Source: Paraburkholderia sp. BL23I1N1 | GTDB taxonomy: Bacteria; Pseudomonadota; Gammaproteobacteria; Burkholderiales; Burkholderiaceae | NCBI RefSeq assembly: GCF_003610295.1 | Contig: NZ_RAPV01000001.1 | Location: forward strand, 5,952,001 to 6,016,000 | Direction of reading: 5' to 3' | DNA: 64,000 nucleotides | Shown here: in pieces, positions 54,041 to 63,690 of the stretch | Position numbering within the stretch: position 1 is the first letter of the stretch | How the letters are laid out: each line of letters starts with the position of its first letter | Made by a program: the position numbers and the translations under genes | The notes under the pieces: generated by a model | Seen by the model: only the letters and a program-made list of their open reading frames with translations | Database searches by the model: none | Told to the model about the DNA's origin: nothing

Positions 54041-54940
54041 ATGATGCCGGTTCGCCGCGACCTTCGCTTCAACTTGCCGCAGGAACGCGCCTGCGATTGG
54101 CACGTGCAGGGCTCGCATGTGACACACTTCTTCAACGCGCTTTCGCTGCTATTCCCGGCTGGCGAACGTTTCTTCATGGACAGCGTGCGCAACTACCGCG
54201 ACCAGATCGACGACCCTGTGCTTAAGAAGCAGGTGCACGGCTTCATCGGCCAGGAAGCGATGCATACGCGCGAGCACATCGAATACAACGATCTGCTGCA
54301 GGAAGCCGGCTTACCCGCGCATAAGCTCGACAAGCGGCTGTGGGCGATTCTCAACTTCTTCCGCAGACACCTGCCGCATTCGTATCAACTCGCGGTGACG
54401 GTCTGCCTCGAGCACTACACGGCGATGCTGGCCGCTTTGCTGCTGGAAGACGCTTCGCGGATCAGCGGTTCGGTTGAAGGCTATACGCAGATGTGGACGT
54501 GGCATGCGCTTGAAGAAACAGAACACAAAGCGGTGTCGTACGACGTATGGAACGCGGTGCTGAAGCCCGGCCTCGGACGCTACCTGCTGCGCACCGGCAC
54601 GATGCTCACCACCACGCTGACCTTCTGGCTGATCGTGTTCGACTTTCACGTGCGCCTGCTCATCGCCGATCGCAAACGCGGTGGGCATATCCGCGGCATG
54701 TGGCGCGTCGTGAAGTATCTGTACGGCCCACGTCACGGCGTGTTTCCGCGGATTGCCGGTGAATGGCTGAGCTTTTTCCGACCGGGCTTTCATCCGTGGG
54801 ATCACGACAATCGCGCGCAACTGGCGCGCATCGACGGACTCGTCGCCGCGGTCGACGCGAGTAACGCGATGAACGCCACGAACGCGATCACACCGGGCAC
54901 ACGCAAAGCCACGCGGCGTGGCGCGCAGGCGGCAGCGTGA
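54041..54940 (+). CDS. Predicted metal-dependent hydrolase (diiron, ferritin-like fold; PF10118 family)
   Basis: The 299-residue protein is a helical protein of the PF10118 family. Putative metal ligands lie in FIGQEAMHTREHIEYN, CLEHYTAML and WHALEETEHKAVSYD, the Glu/His pattern of carboxylate-bridged diiron proteins. A membrane-like segment (about 188-212) follows. Function is unproven; the name hydrolase is historical, and an oxygenase role is equally possible. Its last 4 bp overlap the next gene (GTGA), so the two are coupled. Confidence 0.85.
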   Translation: MMPVRRDLRFNLPQERACDWHVQGSHVTHFFNALSLLFPAGERFFMDSVRNYRDQIDDPVLKKQVHGFIGQEAMHTREHIEYNDLLQEAGLPAHKLDKRLWAILNFFRRHLPHSYQLAVTVCLEHYTAMLAALLLEDASRISGSVEGYTQMWTWHALEETEHKAVSYDVWNAVLKPGLGRYLLRTGTMLTTTLTFWLIVFDFHVRLLIADRKRGGHIRGMWRVVKYLYGPRHGVFPRIAGEWLSFFRPGFHPWDHDNRAQLARIDGLVAAVDASNAMNATNAITPGTRKATRRGAQAAA

Positions 54941-55908
54941 TACGCGACACGCTGTCGGTCGACGCCGGCGACGTGCGGCTCGCCGTCTACGTGAGTGGAC
55001 CGCGCGACGCGCCGCCGATCGTGCTGGTGCACGGTTATCCGGATTCGGCGGCAGTGTGGGAACCGGTCCGCGCGCAACTCGACGCGCGCTACCGCGTGAT
55101 CAGCTATGACGTGCGCGGCGCGGGCGCGTCCGGCGCGCCGCAGTCGCGCGCGGCTTACCCGCTCGAGCGGCTGGCCGCCGATCTCGCTGCCGTCGCCGAT
55201 GCAACGTGCGGCGCGCAACCGTTTCACCTGGTCGGTCACGATTGGGGGTCGATTCAAAGCTGGGAAGCGGTCACCGACCCGGCCTTCAAGGGCCGCATTG
55301 CATCGTACACGTCGATCTCCGGGCCGTGCCTCGATCACGCGTCGCTCGACTTACGCGGCGGCGCAGGTGAGGATCATGAGGGACAGCCCAAAGCACGTCA
55401 GGCAGCGAAGCGTCCGTTCGGCAGCGGACTTCGGCAAACGCTCAAATCCTGGTACATCTTCTTCTTTCACCTGCCGTTGCTGCCGGAACTGGTCTGGCGC
55501 GCGGGCGGCGCACGCATGTGGCCGTTATGGCTGCGCCTGACGGAACGGGTGCGCCCTGAACGCGATCCGGCGCAAACGCGCAACGCGATCAATGGCCTGA
55601 ATCTCTACCGCGCCAATTTCATCGATAAGTTGCTGCACCCGCGCGCACGCCATGCGCATGCGCCGGTGCAATTCATCGTGCCGCTGCGCGATCGCTATGT
55701 CGGGCCCGAGCTTTCCATCGGACTCGAAGGCTGGCTCGGCGCGTATAGCCGCATGGAAATCGATGCCGGCCATTGGGTCGTCTTGCGCGAACCCGAGCGT
55801 ATCGCGGCAGGCATCGAGCGCTTTGTCGAGCAGCACCGGGCGCCGCGGCCGGCAGCCAGCGGCGGCCCCGGCACCTCGACGATCAACGCTCGCGCGGCAG
55901 GCGTGTGA
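54937..55908 (+). CDS. Alpha/beta hydrolase, epoxide-hydrolase-like
   Basis: The 323-residue protein starts with GTG. It has the oxyanion segment HGYPDSAAVW (about 30-39) and the nucleophile elbow GHDWGS. The Asp at the nucleophile position marks epoxide hydrolases and haloalkane dehalogenases rather than Ser esterases. The catalytic His lies in AGHWVVLREPERIAAG. An ester hydrolase would be expected to follow a Baeyer-Villiger step, so the Asp nucleophile is notable. Its 3' end overlaps the convergent glycolipid-binding-family gene by 26 bp. Confidence 0.9.
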   Translation: MIRDTLSVDAGDVRLAVYVSGPRDAPPIVLVHGYPDSAAVWEPVRAQLDARYRVISYDVRGAGASGAPQSRAAYPLERLAADLAAVADATCGAQPFHLVGHDWGSIQSWEAVTDPAFKGRIASYTSISGPCLDHASLDLRGGAGEDHEGQPKARQAAKRPFGSGLRQTLKSWYIFFFHLPLLPELVWRAGGARMWPLWLRLTERVRPERDPAQTRNAINGLNLYRANFIDKLLHPRARHAHAPVQFIVPLRDRYVGPELSIGLEGWLGAYSRMEIDAGHWVVLREPERIAAGIERFVEQHRAPRPAASGGPGTSTINARAAGV

Positions 55909-56437
55909 ATAGCGTCGGGTAGTCGATCACGAGGCCGTCTTCATCCACCGTCAGGTCAGCGGTGAAATTGCGGAAGATGCCTTCGTAGCGATACACGCGG
56001 TTCAATTCGATGCACGAATACGCCTGCTCGGCAGGCGTGACCTGCAAATCCGGCGTCGAAATATAGGCCACCGAAATCGGCTGACGCTCGCCTTCGGCCA
56101 GTTGCAGGCGGCGGATCGGCAACGTGTTCGTATAGGGCGTCGCGGCGATATCGATATCGATGCACCCTTCAATCGCGCTCAGTACGAGGCCATGGCCATC
56201 GTGCCAATGGCCGGCGCCGTCCCCGTGCAACTCCACCTCGCCGCCGCCGACGATCTTCAGCCACGCATAGGTGGTGCGCCATTGCGCATCGCAGCGCACC
56301 TTGTAGTAAAGGCCATACTCTTTGCCGTAGCGCTCCCCGACCACGACGCTTTCCACCGCAAAGCCGTCCGCGCGCGCGTCGAATACCAGATGTTCGAAGC
56401 CCTCGCCTTCTTCCGATGCCCACCTTAGTTCACGCAT
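55883..56437 (-). CDS. Putative glycolipid-binding family protein (PF06475)
   Basis: The 184-residue protein matches the small family of putative glycolipid-binding proteins: WYKVRCDAQWRTT-like LYYKVRCDAQW, then GHWHDGHGLVLSAIEGCIDIDI and a C-terminal YRYEGIFRNFTADLTVDEDGLVIDYP. Its biochemical role is unproven. The ATG at 56437 is chosen over an upstream one that would add 14 unconserved residues. It converges on the epoxide-hydrolase-like gene with a 26-bp overlap. Confidence 0.85.
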   Translation of the reverse strand: MRELRWASEEGEGFEHLVFDARADGFAVESVVVGERYGKEYGLYYKVRCDAQWRTTYAWLKIVGGGEVELHGDGAGHWHDGHGLVLSAIEGCIDIDIAATPYTNTLPIRRLQLAEGERQPISVAYISTPDLQVTPAEQAYSCIELNRVYRYEGIFRNFTADLTVDEDGLVIDYPTLFTRLPRER

Positions 56438-56710
56438 CAGCCTGCCCCCTTTTTGGAACGAAACGGAACGGCACGGCAAGCGCGCCGGGTTCCTATCCTA
56501 GCGCGAAATTTTTCGGTGCGCCGACACACTGCTTTTCGGCTCATGGCGCGAGGATCCGGATGTGTCGCAAATAGCCACTATCAACGCCTGGCAATGCCCG
56601 CCGCGGGGCAAGTGGCCTATGCTCGCGGTTCACACTCAACCTGACCTGCTGCGTGCGCTTTATTTGCATGCGGCCAGCTCGCGCCGCATCGAATTCGCCG
56701 CCTTTAAACC

Positions 56711-57655
56711 ATGCACGCCGCCGCAAACGAAGCACAATCCGCCGCCTTGCGCACCCTGTTGCGCAGTTTCGGCCAGATCGTGCTGCAGCCGAACGCTTTC
56801 ACCGGTGCGTGCCTGCTCGCCGCGTGGCTGCTATGCGATCCGCGCCTCGCCTGCGCGGCGCTAATGGGCGTGATCGCGGCCAACGTGAGCGCGGTGCTGG
56901 CCAGCTATCGGGAGGACGACACACGGGCAGGACTGCACGGCTTTAACGGCGCGCTGGCCGGTCTCGCCGCATTCAGCTTCATCGCCGACAACGCGACGGC
57001 CGCCGCCGTGGCGATCCTGGCCGCGACGGGCACGGCGTGGCTGCTGGAACCGTGGTCGCGCCGCTTGCGCGTGTGTGGGCTCGGCTATTTCTCCAGCCCT
57101 TGTTTGATCGTCACGTGGCTTTGGCTGCCGCTGGTAACGCGCGTCGCGCCGCAAGCCAGCCTCACCGCTGAGCACGCGCTCGGTGCGGCGAAGTTGAGCA
57201 CCGGCGTACTCGCCGGATTCGCGCAAACCGGTTTTGCGTCCGGCGCACTGCCTGGTTTGCTTGTGTTGATCGGCATCGCGGCGGCGTCACGGCGGCATGC
57301 GCTGTGGGCCTTGATCGGTGTGGGCCTCGCGTGCGCCGCGCATCTGCTCCTTGGCGCAAGTACGAACTCGTTCGACGCGGGCCTGTTAGGATTCAACGGT
57401 GCACTGACCGCGATCGCACTGGCCGATTGCGGTATCGCGGTAACGCTCGGCGGTGTTGCGATTTCGGTCGTATTACAGGCGACGGCCGCTTACTATGCGT
57501 TGCCGGCCATGACTGCGCCATTCGTCCTCGCAACATGGAGCATGCAGTGGCTCAATGGCCAGCTTAAGCGCGGTGCGGCAGTCCCCGAATCGGCGGAGCG
57601 CGCCGAAGCCGGACGGCGCGTCACGTCAACAGCATCGGCCAGGCGCGCGGGTTAG
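56711..57655 (+). CDS. Urea transporter (UT family)
   Basis: The 314-residue membrane protein carries the two UT-family repeats: GLHGFNGALAGLA (about 75-87) and FDAGLLGFNGALTAIAL (about 220-236), each lining the urea pore. About ten helices are predicted. UT channels equilibrate urea. No urease genes are nearby, so supply to a urease elsewhere, or loss of urea, is possible. The C-terminal ~30 residues are polar. The next gene starts 40 bp later, after an AGGAGA site. Confidence 0.92.
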   Translation: MHAAANEAQSAALRTLLRSFGQIVLQPNAFTGACLLAAWLLCDPRLACAALMGVIAANVSAVLASYREDDTRAGLHGFNGALAGLAAFSFIADNATAAAVAILAATGTAWLLEPWSRRLRVCGLGYFSSPCLIVTWLWLPLVTRVAPQASLTAEHALGAAKLSTGVLAGFAQTGFASGALPGLLVLIGIAAASRRHALWALIGVGLACAAHLLLGASTNSFDAGLLGFNGALTAIALADCGIAVTLGGVAISVVLQATAAYYALPAMTAPFVLATWSMQWLNGQLKRGAAVPESAERAEAGRRVTSTASARRAG

Positions 57656-57695
57656 GCCGCAGTCACAGCCCACCAGCCAATCTCAGGAGACACAC

Positions 57696-58472
57696 ATGTC
57701 GTTCACCCACACGCCCGCAGGCCGTGTCGCCGAGGCGGGGCCGATGTCCGAAGCCGAACACCAGACCCGCCTCGATCTGGCCGCCGCCTATCGCCTCGCG
57801 GCGCTCAACGGCTGGGACGACCTGATCTACACGCATATCTCGGCCAGCGTTCCCGGCGAACCCGGCCACTTCCTGATCAATCCGTTCGGTCTCGCATTCG
57901 ACGAAGTGTGCGCGTCGAACCTGGTGAAGATCGATATTGAAGGCAACATCGTCGGCGCGAGCGCCCATCCGGTTAACGCCACCGGTTTCGCGCTGCACGC
58001 CGCCGTGCATGCAGCCCGCGCCGATGCTTTCTGCGTGATGCACCTGCACAACACGGCAGGCGTGGCGGTTTCCGCGCAGCCGGCCGGTTTGCTGCCGGCG
58101 TCGCAACACGCGCTGCGTTTTTACGGCCACCTCGCGTATCACGATTACGAAGGCCTCGCCTTTACGCCGACCGAGGGCGAACGCCTCGTCGCGCATCTTG
58201 CCGACAAACCGGCCATGCTGTTGCGCAATCACGGCACGCTCACCGCCGGCCGCACCGTTGCCGAAGCCTATGTGCTGATGGCCACGCTGATCAAGGCCTG
58301 CGAAATCCAGTTGCAGGCGCAGGCATGCGGCCGCGAGCTCGTCGTGCCGGGCGATGCCGTAGCCGCACGCACAGCCGAGCAACTGTTCGACGGCGGTGCG
58401 ATCGAAGGCGCGCTGGAATGGCCCGCCTTGCTACGCAAGCTCGACCGGCTCGATCGCACGTACCGTGATTGA
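57696..58472 (+). CDS. Class II aldolase/adducin family protein
   Basis: The 258-residue protein has the class II aldolase fold: LNGWDDLIYTHIS, the conserved His-x-His in MHLHNTAGVAVS and a metal-binding region LRNHGTLTAGRT. The zinc ligands (His-x-His and a later His) are present, so it could be an active fuculose/ribulose-phosphate-type aldolase or a metal-dependent decarboxylase. The ATG at 57696 has an AGGAGA site. A small tautomerase gene follows after an 89-bp repeat-containing gap. Confidence 0.9.
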   Translation: MSFTHTPAGRVAEAGPMSEAEHQTRLDLAAAYRLAALNGWDDLIYTHISASVPGEPGHFLINPFGLAFDEVCASNLVKIDIEGNIVGASAHPVNATGFALHAAVHAARADAFCVMHLHNTAGVAVSAQPAGLLPASQHALRFYGHLAYHDYEGLAFTPTEGERLVAHLADKPAMLLRNHGTLTAGRTVAEAYVLMATLIKACEIQLQAQACGRELVVPGDAVAARTAEQLFDGGAIEGALEWPALLRKLDRLDRTYRD

Positions 58473-58478
58473 ACTCAT

Positions 58479-58530
58479 TTCCCGACGTAACTTCCCGACG
58501 TAACTTCCCGACGTAACGTCTCCACGTAAC
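58479..58530. repeat. 13-bp tandem repeat, four copies, between aldolase and tautomerase genes
   Basis: Three identical units TTCCCGACGTAAC (58479, 58492, 58505) and one diverged unit (GTCTCCACGTAAC, 58518). No function evident. Confidence 0.8.
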
Positions 58531-58561
58531 CTCTCGCCATCAATCATCACGGAGTCACGCA

Positions 58562-58753
58562 ATGCCCACGTTTCATATCGAACTCTTCGAAGGCCGCTCG
58601 CTGGAACAGAAACGCCAGTTCGTCGAAGCCATCACCAAGGCGACGTGCGAATCGCTCGGCGTCGAGCCGAACTCGGTGGACATCATCCTCACCGACGTCA
58701 AACGCGAAAACTGGGCAACGGGTGGGCGTTTGTGGTCCGAAAAAGACGCGTGA
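58562..58753 (+). CDS. 4-oxalocrotonate tautomerase family protein
   Basis: The 63-residue protein has the catalytic N-terminal Pro (after Met removal: PTFHIELFEGRSLEQKRQFVEAIT). The family's helix and C-terminal TDVKRENWATGG follow. The expected size is ~62 residues. It may isomerise a product of the adjacent class II aldolase-family enzyme, since the two probably share an operon (inference). Confidence 0.92.
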   Translation: MPTFHIELFEGRSLEQKRQFVEAITKATCESLGVEPNSVDIILTDVKRENWATGGRLWSEKDA

Positions 58754-58799
58754 GCGCCCGGAAATACTGCGCGCGTGGCGCGCGCAGCTGGTACTGCTG

Positions 58800-58852
58800 A
58801 GCGACGCGTCTCTGAAACGCGTCGCTGTGACGGCGTCGACAGACGCCGTCAC
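58800..58852. terminator. Two adjacent hairpins between tautomerase and porin genes
   Basis: AGCGACGCGT / ACGCGTCGCT (58800-58826) and GTGACGGCGTC / GACGCCGTCAC (58827-58852) stand side by side between two convergent genes. They have no long T-runs but strong stems, so are likely bidirectional terminators. Confidence 0.7.
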
Positions 58853-58864
58853 GTCACCCGCCAA

Positions 58865-60076
58865 TTAGAAGCGGTGAATGATACCCACGCCTGCCGCGAA
58901 CTGGCTGCGTGACGAGGACGGCGCGCCGTTCTGGCCGTCGCCGATATCGGCCGTTGCGTTGATGATGCTCGTCGCCGTACCGGCCTTGTTCGGGACCAGG
59001 GTCTGGCCACCCGCACGTTGATAAGCCTCGAGTGCATACAGGCCGGTCCGCTTGGAGAGGCTGTAGTACTGCGAGAGATTGAACTGCTGATAGCTGGCCG
59101 CGCTCGTAATGCCATTTGCCTTGGTTGCGCGCGTGTAGCTATAGCCGGCGGCCAGGTCCAGCACCGACAGCGGCTTGAAGTGCAGCACGGCGCCAGCGGT
59201 GTTGAAAATCGCCTCGTTCTGGAACGCCGAGTGGATGCCCGGGATGTACTGCACGTTCGAATACGAGAACGAGACATCCCATTGCGACGTGAACGCATAG
59301 CCGCCCGTCACCGCCACGCGCTGTTGCGCCTGCGCCGTCTGGTAGCCGTTGTTGATGCCCGACACCGCCGTCTGCGCGCCGTTATTCGACGTCGTGGAGT
59401 TGGGGTCCCACGCACCGCCGCCCGACGCCGCATTATTGATGCGCTGGTAGCCTGCCGCGATCCCGAACGGACCGTTCAGGTACTGGACCGCCGCGCTATA
59501 CGTCGAACCGGCATTGGTGCTGCCCGCCACGCCGCCCAGCGAATACGAACCGCTCACCGTCAGGCCATGCATGTTCGGCGACGTGTACACCAGCGAGTTA
59601 TTCGCGCGGTACAGCGTATCCAGCGAATCGATATCGCCCGGGTGTGCGCCGTACGCGCCCGTCAGCCACGTGGTCGGGCTATAGGGCGACAGCAGCGTGT
59701 AGTACGACGTGTACTGGCGGCCAGCCGTGAACGTACCGTACATCGCGTTGGTCACGCCGACATACGCCTGGCGGTTGAACGCCAGACCGGAGACGGACTG
59801 CGCGCCGGTTGCACTGTTAAAGCCTTCTTCCAACTGGAAGATCGCCTTCGTGCCGCCGCCCAGGTCCTCACCGCCCTTCAGGCCGAAGCGGCTGCCCGCC
59901 CAGATGCCGTTGACCATCTTGATCACCGAGCGACCACCGCTCGTCGAACCCAGCGACGTCTGGCTGCTCTGATAGCCGATCCCCGTATCGACGATACCGT
60001 ACAACGTCACGCTGCTCTGAGCGTGCGCGCCGAGGACGACCAACCCAAGGGCCGAGGTTGCTATTACCTTTTTCAT
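58865..60076 (-). CDS. Gram-negative porin (Burkholderia OmpC-like)
   Basis: The 403-residue protein has a signal peptide (MKKVIATSALGLVVLGAHAQ), starts as SSVTLYGIVDTGIGY and ends with the outer-membrane signature Phe (GVGIIHRF). It is a 16-strand trimeric porin with the SxQTS, SRFGLKG and EDLGGGTKAIFQLE segments typical of Burkholderiaceae. It directly follows the TRAP permease genes in the same direction, so it may pass the same substrate through the outer membrane (inference). An AGGAG ribosome site precedes the ATG. Confidence 0.96.
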   Translation of the reverse strand: MKKVIATSALGLVVLGAHAQSSVTLYGIVDTGIGYQSSQTSLGSTSGGRSVIKMVNGIWAGSRFGLKGGEDLGGGTKAIFQLEEGFNSATGAQSVSGLAFNRQAYVGVTNAMYGTFTAGRQYTSYYTLLSPYSPTTWLTGAYGAHPGDIDSLDTLYRANNSLVYTSPNMHGLTVSGSYSLGGVAGSTNAGSTYSAAVQYLNGPFGIAAGYQRINNAASGGGAWDPNSTTSNNGAQTAVSGINNGYQTAQAQQRVAVTGGYAFTSQWDVSFSYSNVQYIPGIHSAFQNEAIFNTAGAVLHFKPLSVLDLAAGYSYTRATKANGITSAASYQQFNLSQYYSLSKRTGLYALEAYQRAGGQTLVPNKAGTATSIINATADIGDGQNGAPSSSRSQFAAGVGIIHRF

Positions 60077-60149
60077 TTCTGCTCCTCTTTAAAAAAATTA
60101 TTCTTTGCGTCAGGCAGTGCCGCACCGGCGCCAGCTCTTAATCAAGCGT

Positions 60150-61502
60150 TCAAAACACCGGGTGGCCATTGATCAGGCTAGGCAACCATGTCGAAAACAT
60201 GGGCACGTAAGTCACAATGTTGATCGCGCTGAAGATAGCCAGGTAATAAGGCCACGCCACCTTGGTGGTTTCACCTATCGACACATTGCCGATCGCACAG
60301 CCGATGAACTGCACCGAGCCGATCGGCGGATGCACGAGACCCAATGCACAGTTCAGCAAAATCATGATCCCGAACTGCACCGGGCCAACGCCGGCGTGCA
60401 TCGCCATCGGCAGGAACAGCGGCGTGGTGATCAGGATGTGTGCCGCCATGTCGACGAACGTACCTAGGAAGATCTGGATGACGTTGATATAAAGCAGCAT
60501 CAACCAGGGCAAGCTCGTTGCACCGTCGAGCATGTGTTCAATGGCGTCGGGAATCTCCAGATAAGCCATCTGGTAGCGCAGCATGTTCGACACGCCGATC
60601 AGCAACAGCACCACGCCAGTGGTCTTTGCCGCCTTGGAGAGCGCGTGAAAGAGCTTCTTCATCGTCATCGAGCGATACACGACGATGGTCAGCACCAGCG
60701 AATAAGCCACGGCAATGGCCGCTGCTTCCGTCGCAGTGGCAATACCTCTCGCCACACAGAACAGAATGATCGCGATCACCATCAAGCCGGGCAATGCGCC
60801 GAGGAACGTGCGGGCTACCGCGAACCAGCCGGGAAAGCGCTGCAATTCGCTCGAGCCGTCAGCGCGGCGCGGATAGCCGAACTTGACCGCTTGCCAGTAC
60901 GCGGCGATGAGCACGAAACCCATCACCCACAGCACCGGCAAGAGACCGGAAAACAACAGATCGCCGATCGACACGCCGCTCATCTGGTGACCGTTCAACG
61001 TCCCAGTGATGCCCTGTGCAGCGAACGCATAAATGATCATGTTCGTCGACGTGGGCATCAGCGCACCTGCTAGCGACGAATGAGTCGTCACATTGACGGC
61101 ATAGGCCGCGCTGTAGCCTTCGCGCTTCATCAGCGGAATGACGACGCCGCCCATGGCCGAAGTATCCGCCGTCGGCGAACCGGACACGCCGCCGAACAAC
61201 GTGCACGCGACCACGTTAGCCATCCCGAGCCCGCCGCGGAAATGGCCCACCGTGGCCTGTGCGAAACGCAGGATACGATCGGCGATACCGCCGTGCAGCA
61301 TCAACTCGCCGGAGAAAATGAAGAACGGGACCGCGAGGAACGAAAACGCGTTCATTCCCGAAATCATCGACTGCATGGCGGTGGCCGCCGGCAAGCCTTC
61401 ATACAGATACGTCAGGACGCACGAGAGTCCCAGCGCAAACGAAACAGGAACCCCGAATACGAGGAAAACGAGGAAACTAACTGAGAGGATGGCAAGTTCC
61501 AT
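60150..61502 (-). CDS. TRAP transporter large permease (DctM family)
   Basis: The 450-residue membrane protein has ~12 helices and the DctM segments AVPFFIFSGELML, GGVSGSPTADTSAMGGVVIP and the mirrored FVDMAAHILITTPLFLPMA. It couples Na+ or H+ flow to uptake of the ligand bound by DctP. The ATG at 61502 starts the first helix (ELAILSVSFLVFLVFG); an upstream in-frame start lies inside dctQ. The gap to dctQ is 7 bp. Confidence 0.96.
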   Translation of the reverse strand: MELAILSVSFLVFLVFGVPVSFALGLSCVLTYLYEGLPAATAMQSMISGMNAFSFLAVPFFIFSGELMLHGGIADRILRFAQATVGHFRGGLGMANVVACTLFGGVSGSPTADTSAMGGVVIPLMKREGYSAAYAVNVTTHSSLAGALMPTSTNMIIYAFAAQGITGTLNGHQMSGVSIGDLLFSGLLPVLWVMGFVLIAAYWQAVKFGYPRRADGSSELQRFPGWFAVARTFLGALPGLMVIAIILFCVARGIATATEAAAIAVAYSLVLTIVVYRSMTMKKLFHALSKAAKTTGVVLLLIGVSNMLRYQMAYLEIPDAIEHMLDGATSLPWLMLLYINVIQIFLGTFVDMAAHILITTPLFLPMAMHAGVGPVQFGIMILLNCALGLVHPPIGSVQFIGCAIGNVSIGETTKVAWPYYLAIFSAINIVTYVPMFSTWLPSLINGHPVF

Positions 61503-61509
61503 GATTCTT

Positions 61510-61998
61510 CTATTTTTGTTTCTGTGCGAAAAGCCCCAGCAGGTTCTCGAACGAGAACAGAGCAATGCAGGCGCTGGCAATCACCGGGATCACATAACGA
61601 AGCGCTTCCGGAAGGCCCAGAATCGGGATCTTGTCGTCCATCGTCGTCTCCGCCATCTGCCAGCAGCCGAAGAAAATTGCCACGGCCAACACGATCAGGC
61701 AAAGATGCTGGAATGCATGAGCGACGACCTGACCTTTCGGCGGCAGCTTCTTGACCAGCGAGTCAAGCCCGATATGACCGCCTTCGCGAACCTTGAGCGC
61801 GGCGCCGAACATGGCGATCACAATCACCAGCAGGAGGGCAATGGGCTCGACGAAATCCGGTGCATCGCTGAAGACATAGCGCATCACAACGCTGTAGATC
61901 ACCAACAGGCACAGCGCGGCAAGACTCGCCGACGCCACGACAACCAGCACGCGGAAGAGAAAATCATTTGGGCGCTTCATGAATCTCATTGACCCCAT
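61510..61998 (-). CDS. TRAP transporter small permease (DctQ family)
   Basis: The 162-residue protein has four helices (about 15-37, 46-66, 88-110, 130-152) and the family segments DFVEPIALLLVIVIAMFGAALKVREGGHIGLD. Two further in-frame ATGs at 61989 and 61980 are possible starts. It lies between dctP and dctM in a standard TRAP operon; its stop is 7 bp before the dctM start. Confidence 0.94.
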   Translation of the reverse strand: MGSMRFMKRPNDFLFRVLVVVASASLAALCLLVIYSVVMRYVFSDAPDFVEPIALLLVIVIAMFGAALKVREGGHIGLDSLVKKLPPKGQVVAHAFQHLCLIVLAVAIFFGCWQMAETTMDDKIPILGLPEALRYVIPVIASACIALFSFENLLGLFAQKQK

Positions 61999-62132
61999 CC
62001 TTGCCTACGACGGACTTAGTTTTAATCTTCAGGAATCCTGTTAGCCACCACGATCGGCTCAGGAAACCGTACGGCGCGAAAGGCCCACAGCATTTGCTGT
62101 AAGACCTTTCAACACCGCGTTACTGCCGTAAC

Positions 62133-63197
<1,065 letters not shown>

Positions 63198-63386
63198 TTA
63201 ACGTGGTTGTTAGCGTGCGGGCCTGCGCGCGATCCCCGGCACAGATCCTCAGCACTCCTCTCAGACAATTCGACTTCTTTGCTTCGACTGCATCGGCCTG
63301 GACTCCGCGCGAATGGGTCACACACAGAGAACGCTGTCCTCTTTGTCCAGCGGCCCAGGCTATCTTGAAATGAATTTGTTTGGGCC

Positions 63387-63409
63387 CATATGTTGTACGA
63401 CGACATATG
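63387..63409. promoter_or_regulatory. FadR/GntR-type operator 1
   Basis: CATATGT-TGTACGACG-ACATATG is a 23-bp near-palindrome whose core TTGTACGACGA fits the FadR-subfamily consensus TNGTNNNACNA. Confidence 0.65.
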
Positions 63410-63602
63410 AAGTCTATAAAACGGAGTTTGAGTTGTACAGCCGGTATTTACCCGCACCGCGACGGGTAGGAAGTAAGAGTTTCCGGATTAAAATCAGCCG
63501 CAAATTCAATACAGATGGGAAGGCAGGCGGAATCCGCGCCTCGCGCATTGATGTTTTTCGTAGAGAGGAAGATGACCCGAAAGTGGCATTTACGCCACTA
63601 TG

Positions 63603-63613
63603 TTGTACGACAA
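63603..63613. promoter_or_regulatory. FadR/GntR-type operator 2
   Basis: TTGTACGACAA fits TNGTNNNACNA exactly. It lies 200 bp from operator 1, which could allow looping. Confidence 0.65.
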
Positions 63614-63690
63614 GTGATGAATAAAAGATTGCGACTGTTGGGCGCCGACGTGCTAATACCCCGGCGCCCCGTCTCAAATACGTCGTTTTT

